Shown: positions 60,110 through 63,564 of the stretch, piece after piece
Layout of the letters: the number at the start of each line of letters is the position of its first letter
Numbering within the stretch: position 1 is the stretch's first letter
DNA from: WVXT01 sp964345635
GTDB lineage: Bacteria; UBA6262; WVXT01
Direction: 5' to 3'
NCBI GenBank assembly: GCA_964345635.1
Contig: CAYFRM010000040.1
Span: 1-63,564, forward strand
Length of the DNA stretch: 63,564 nt
Program-made: the position numbers and the translations under genes
Notes under the pieces: generated by a model
Told to the model about the DNA's origin: nothing
The model's input: the letters and a program-made list of their open reading frames with translations, nothing else
Databases searched by the model: none

Positions 60110-60192
60110 GTAGCGTAGCCCTTTACCCCGTTAGAAATTCCCCCAAGAGAATCTCTAACATCCATTTCTAACGGGGTAAAGCCCTACACTAC
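60110..60192. repeat. palindromic element copy B
   Basis: 83 bp. Its outer arms (60110-60138 and 60164-60192) pair at 26 of 29 positions and include the perfect 13-bp CCCCGTTAGAAAT/ATTTCTAACGGGG core. The inner 65 bp (60112-60176) match 38161-38225 at 61 of 65. It lies between infB and DUF503. Confidence 0.9.
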
Positions 60193-60206
60193 TTTGTATT
60201 CAATTG

Positions 60207-62408
60207 TTATAATTTGCGGGCAATTTTTTCTAAAGTGAAGGCTTCCAGAATGTCGTTTTCTTTTACGTCGTTAAAATTCTCCAGCCCTATTCCGCATTCA
60301 AAACCCGCGTCGACTTCTCTCACGTCATCTTTGAACCTTTTTAAAGAAGCTATTTTACCCTCATAAATTATAACGTTATCCCGCAACAAGCGCACTCTAC
60401 TCTGGCGGGTGATTTTTCCCTTGGTCACGGAACTACCGGCTACCAAACCTACCCTGGGAATTCTGAACGTGCGTTTTACTTCAGCCCTGCCCAGGGGAAT
60501 TTCCTTAAACTCGGGCTCCAGAAGCCCCTCCATCGCTTTCTTCGTTTCCTCAACGGCTTCATAGATAACCCTATAAGTATGGATATCAACTCCTTCTTTT
60601 TCCCCTAATTCCGCAGCGCTCGGCCCGGGACGAACATTAAAGCCAATGATAATTGCATTGGAGGCGGCAGCCAACATCACGTCACTTTCATTGATTCCGC
60701 CTACTCCCCTGTGGACTACGTTTAAAGTTATTTCCTGAGTACTCAATTTTTGCAGAGAATCGCAGAGCGCTTCCACGGAACCCTGAACATCCGCCTTGAC
60801 GATTATTTTGAGTTCCTTAAGCTTTCCCAACGCAATCTGCTCGTGCAAGTCTTCTAATGTAATTCTCCTTCTCCGCGACAGAATCTCTTCCCGTCTGGTT
60901 CTCTGCCGTATCTCACTAATTTCTCTCGCTGCCCTGTCACTCTCCAGGGCATAAAATTTATCCCCGGCTTGCGGTAGACTGGAAAACCCTAGAACCTCTG
61001 CAGGCATGGAAGGACCAATACCTTTGACTTTTCTACCTCTATCGTCAATCATCGCTCTCACTTTACCTGCCGAAAAACCGGAAACAAAAGCATCGCCGAC
61101 TTCCAACGCGCCAGTCTGTACCAAAACAGTAGCTACCGGACCCCGCTGCTTGTCTAATCTCGCCTCAATGACCGTTCCCCGGGCTTTCTTATTAGGATTC
61201 GCCTTTAATTCCAGCATCTCCGCTTCCAAAAGGATCATCTCTAAAAGATTATCCAGGCCAATCTTTTCTTTGGCGGAGACCTCCACAAAAATAGTCTTGC
61301 CGCCCCAGTCCTCAGAAACAAGGTTATATTGACTCAATTCCTGTTTTACCTTTTCCACGTTGGCATTCGGTAAGTCTACCTTATTAACCGCCACCAAAAT
61401 TGGCACTCCCGCCGCGCGGGCATGATCTATGGCTTCTACGGTTTGTGGCTTGGCTCCTTCATCGGCAGCCACAACTAGAACGATTATGTCAGTCACCTGG
61501 GCTCCCCGAGCTCGCATAGCTGTAAAGGCTTCGTGCCCGGGAGTATCCAGAAATACGATATCTCCTTTATCCACGCTGATATGGTATGCTCCGATATGTT
61601 GCGTAATTCCACCCGACTCCTTGGAAATAATCTTGGATTCTCGAATCGCGTCAAGTAACGATGTTTTACCATGGTCTACATGTCCCATTATCGTCACTAT
61701 CGGCGGCCGCGGCTCAAGCAAGGATGCATCTTCTTTTTTCTCTTCCAGAAGTTCTTCCCCGTATAAGGGAACTACCTCTATTCCAAAACCGAACTCCCCG
61801 GCAGCGAGCGTAGCAGTATCAATATCCAGCCTTTGATTGATTGTGGCCAAAATACCCTGGGATAGCAACTTTTTGATAAGTTCACTTACCTTTACTTCCA
61901 TTTTACTGGCTAGCTCGCTCACTGTAATCGTTTCGTCTATCTTAATGATTTTACCTGGAGGCAGGGTAACCTTCTCTTCTTTTAGTTTTTCTGGTACTTC
62001 AGGAACTACTTTTTTCTCTTTTTTAACCTCTTCCACTACAGGGCGTCTTTTCTCGGGGACTTTCTTCTCTGCCGGCTTTGGTATCTCAACCGGAGGCAGA
62101 GGGGTAGGTTTCTCTTTGGTTACCGCCCGTTTAACAGCCTTCTTTCGTCGCGCAACAGGCGCTTTTTTCTTTTTAACGCCAACTTCTTTCTTTTTTGCTA
62201 CCCGGGCGCTTACTTTTTTCCCGGAAACCTTTTTCTTGACAGGAGTTTTCTTCTTTTTCTTGCCGGCAAGGGAACTCTTGACTTTTTTCGCTTCCTGAGC
62301 CGTCAGGGAATCCTCGACGCTTTTCACTTTAATTCTTAACTCCGAAATTTTTGCCAATAATTTCCTGGAAGAAATATTAAGTTCCTTAGCCAGTTCCTTT
62401 ACCTTCAT
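60207..62408 (-). CDS. infB: translation initiation factor IF-2
   Basis: 733 residues. An IF2_N three-helix domain is at 1-47, a Lys/Ala/Pro-rich linker at about 48-145, a second IF2_N-like block, then the G domain with GHVDHGKTS, DTPGHEAF and NKVD. The beta-barrel, IF2 and C-terminal domains follow. It delivers fMet-tRNA to the 30S subunit. The ATG lies 23 nt inside nusA. Confidence 0.97.
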   Translation of the reverse strand: MKVKELAKELNISSRKLLAKISELRIKVKSVEDSLTAQEAKKVKSSLAGKKKKKTPVKKKVSGKKVSARVAKKKEVGVKKKKAPVARRKKAVKRAVTKEKPTPLPPVEIPKPAEKKVPEKRRPVVEEVKKEKKVVPEVPEKLKEEKVTLPPGKIIKIDETITVSELASKMEVKVSELIKKLLSQGILATINQRLDIDTATLAAGEFGFGIEVVPLYGEELLEEKKEDASLLEPRPPIVTIMGHVDHGKTSLLDAIRESKIISKESGGITQHIGAYHISVDKGDIVFLDTPGHEAFTAMRARGAQVTDIIVLVVAADEGAKPQTVEAIDHARAAGVPILVAVNKVDLPNANVEKVKQELSQYNLVSEDWGGKTIFVEVSAKEKIGLDNLLEMILLEAEMLELKANPNKKARGTVIEARLDKQRGPVATVLVQTGALEVGDAFVSGFSAGKVRAMIDDRGRKVKGIGPSMPAEVLGFSSLPQAGDKFYALESDRAAREISEIRQRTRREEILSRRRRITLEDLHEQIALGKLKELKIIVKADVQGSVEALCDSLQKLSTQEITLNVVHRGVGGINESDVMLAAASNAIIIGFNVRPGPSAAELGEKEGVDIHTYRVIYEAVEETKKAMEGLLEPEFKEIPLGRAEVKRTFRIPRVGLVAGSSVTKGKITRQSRVRLLRDNVIIYEGKIASLKRFKDDVREVDAGFECGIGLENFNDVKENDILEAFTLEKIARKL

Positions 62409-63564
62409 TTTTCTTGCCTTCTTTCCTAGCAGCCTTGTGAATTTTCTCTGCTAATTTGGCTCCGATTCCGGAAATCTTGGTTAGTTCGGAAATCGAAGAT
62501 GAGGCTATCTTTTTTATGGTCGTAAATCCGTGCTGAGATAAAACCTCGGCCGTGACCTTGCCTACTCCTGAGAGTTTAGTAAGATCGCTAACTGCTACTT
62601 CTTTTGCCTTTTTCATCCGCGATTCGCTCTTGATATCGATATGCCAGCCTGTTAGCCGGGCAGCCAAACGCACGTTTTGACCTGCTTTGCCGATGGCCAA
62701 AGAGAGTTGGTCGTCAGCAACTACTACCAGGGAATTTTTCTTATCTTTTTCCAGAGATACGTTTATTACCTTCGCCGGGCTGAGAGAATTGGCAATATAG
62801 GTGGCGGGGTCCGGGCTATAAGAAATTAAATCCATCCTCTCTCCATTCAATTCATTGATAATTGCCTGAACTCTTGAACCTTTTACTCCTACGCAGGCGC
62901 CCACGGGGTCGACCTTTTCATTATGGGAAAACACGGCCACTTTACACCGGTATCCCGGCTCTCTGACTATTTGTTTTATTTCCACAGTGCGGTCGTTTAC
63001 TTCCGGCACTTCCAATTCATAAAGTCTCTTTACCAAACCCGGATGCGTTCGGGAAACGGTAATCTTCGGGCCGCGTGGCGATTGTTCCACCTTCAATATG
63101 TAAACCTTGAACCTTTCAAAAAGCTCGTACTTATGGTCACGTATCTGCTCCCACTCCGGCAAGGTAGCTTCTACCTTTCCCAAATCGACGATAACGTTCT
63201 TCCGGGCAAACCTCTGAACCACGGCATTAATAGATGTCCCCTCTTTCTCTTTGAACTCCTTGAATAGATTCTCCCTTTCGGTTTCCCGAATGCGCTGGAC
63301 AATTACCTGTTTCGCAGTTTGCGCGGCAATTCTTCCGAACTCTTTGGTCTCCACTTTGATTTTTATCTCGTCACCTACTTTCACTGCCGGGTCCAGCTTC
63401 AATGCTTCTTTTTTCGCTATCTGAATATAAGGGTTTTCTACTTTACTTACCACCTTCTTCTTGACGTAGGCAGTAATCGCTCCGGATTCCGGATCTACGT
63501 GCGCCTCAAATTTCTGCTTTTTTCCGGAATGTTTGCGAAAGGCCGAAGTCAAAGCCGACTCAAT
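62386..63564 (-). CDS. nusA: transcription termination/antitermination factor NusA (5' partial)
   Basis: The frame runs to the right edge of the window, so the N-terminus (about 30 residues) is missing. The remaining part has the N-terminal domain, S1 (NAVVQRFARKNVIVDLG), KH1-KH2 (VGACVGVKGSRVQAI and LAIGKAGQNVRLAARL) and a C-terminal pair of helix-hairpin-helix repeats (LSGVGKVTAEVL and ISGIGAKLAEKI). nusA-infB-rbfA is the standard order. Confidence 0.95.
   Translation of the reverse strand: MESALTSAFRKHSGKKQKFEAHVDPESGAITAYVKKKVVSKVENPYIQIAKKEALKLDPAVKVGDEIKIKVETKEFGRIAAQTAKQVIVQRIRETERENLFKEFKEKEGTSINAVVQRFARKNVIVDLGKVEATLPEWEQIRDHKYELFERFKVYILKVEQSPRGPKITVSRTHPGLVKRLYELEVPEVNDRTVEIKQIVREPGYRCKVAVFSHNEKVDPVGACVGVKGSRVQAIINELNGERMDLISYSPDPATYIANSLSPAKVINVSLEKDKKNSLVVVADDQLSLAIGKAGQNVRLAARLTGWHIDIKSESRMKKAKEVAVSDLTKLSGVGKVTAEVLSQHGFTTIKKIASSSISELTKISGIGAKLAEKIHKAARKEGKKNEGKGTG

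Overview
The window reads as one contig of a Gram-negative-type, probably uncultivated bacterium. Evidence for an outer membrane is direct: LolA, several signal-peptide beta-barrel proteins and two secreted metallopeptidase-like proteins. House-keeping genes lie in long, tightly packed operons with 4-nt ATGA or longer overlaps. The mixture of GH57, alginate-export-type porin, CstA and a MoxR/DUF58/BatA/DUF4159/DUF4175 locus is what is seen in Omnitrophota and neighbouring candidate phyla. I infer that level of placement only, with low confidence, because there is no rRNA in the window.

Layout. A tRNA-Arg(CCT) opens the window. Positions 126-5835 (+) carry a PHP phosphoesterase, a TPR membrane protein, two outer-membrane barrel proteins, a GH57 glycosidase and a tiny membrane protein, closed by a strong intrinsic terminator. 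A small HTH protein follows at 6027-6224. From 6531 to the right end every gene is on the minus strand. In transcription order from the right these are: nusA-infB-DUF503-rbfA-nrnA-truB-ribF, a diguanylate cyclase with its own perfect consensus promoter, rpsO-pnp-accB-wHTH-uppP; then ftsK-lolA-rodZ-pgsA-pgpA-recA-MBL-xerD; then the MoxR-to-DUF4175 locus (42-43 kb down to 32 kb); a GMP synthase ATPase subunit, a TPR metallopeptidase, Fe-ADH, cupin and a DUF362 ferredoxin; then a DHH-CCA fusion, an M50 protease, trpS, scpA, scpB, the aromatic amino acid cluster pheA-hisC-aroF-[transposase]-tyrA-aroA, and cmk-plsC-ispH-rpsA; finally a TolB/barrel metallopeptidase, cstA and a Cys-rich small protein.

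How it works together. The right third is translation and RNA metabolism (NusA, IF-2, RbfA, TruB, S15, PNPase) joined to chromosome and envelope functions (FtsK, RecA, XerD, LolA, PgsA/PgpA, UppP). The middle third holds a MoxR AAA ATPase with three MIDAS/VWA proteins and large membrane partners. The left third combines aromatic amino acid biosynthesis with segregation factors, lipid and isoprenoid enzymes.

The most notable non-gene content is several families of short palindromic or inverted repeats in intergenic gaps. One is tied to a REP-associated tyrosine transposase that has landed inside the aromatic operon so that its terminal repeat supplies the first codons of tyrA. Two near-identical 65-bp palindromic elements lie 22 kb apart, a 124-bp transposase-less element precedes recA, and a 191-bp element with perfect 20-bp inverted ends separates xerD from moxR. 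Other points are an apparent non-AUG start for truB, a perfect 12/12 sigma70 promoter placed so that the diguanylate cyclase mRNA should be leaderless, and a CCA-adding fusion lacking the CBS pair.
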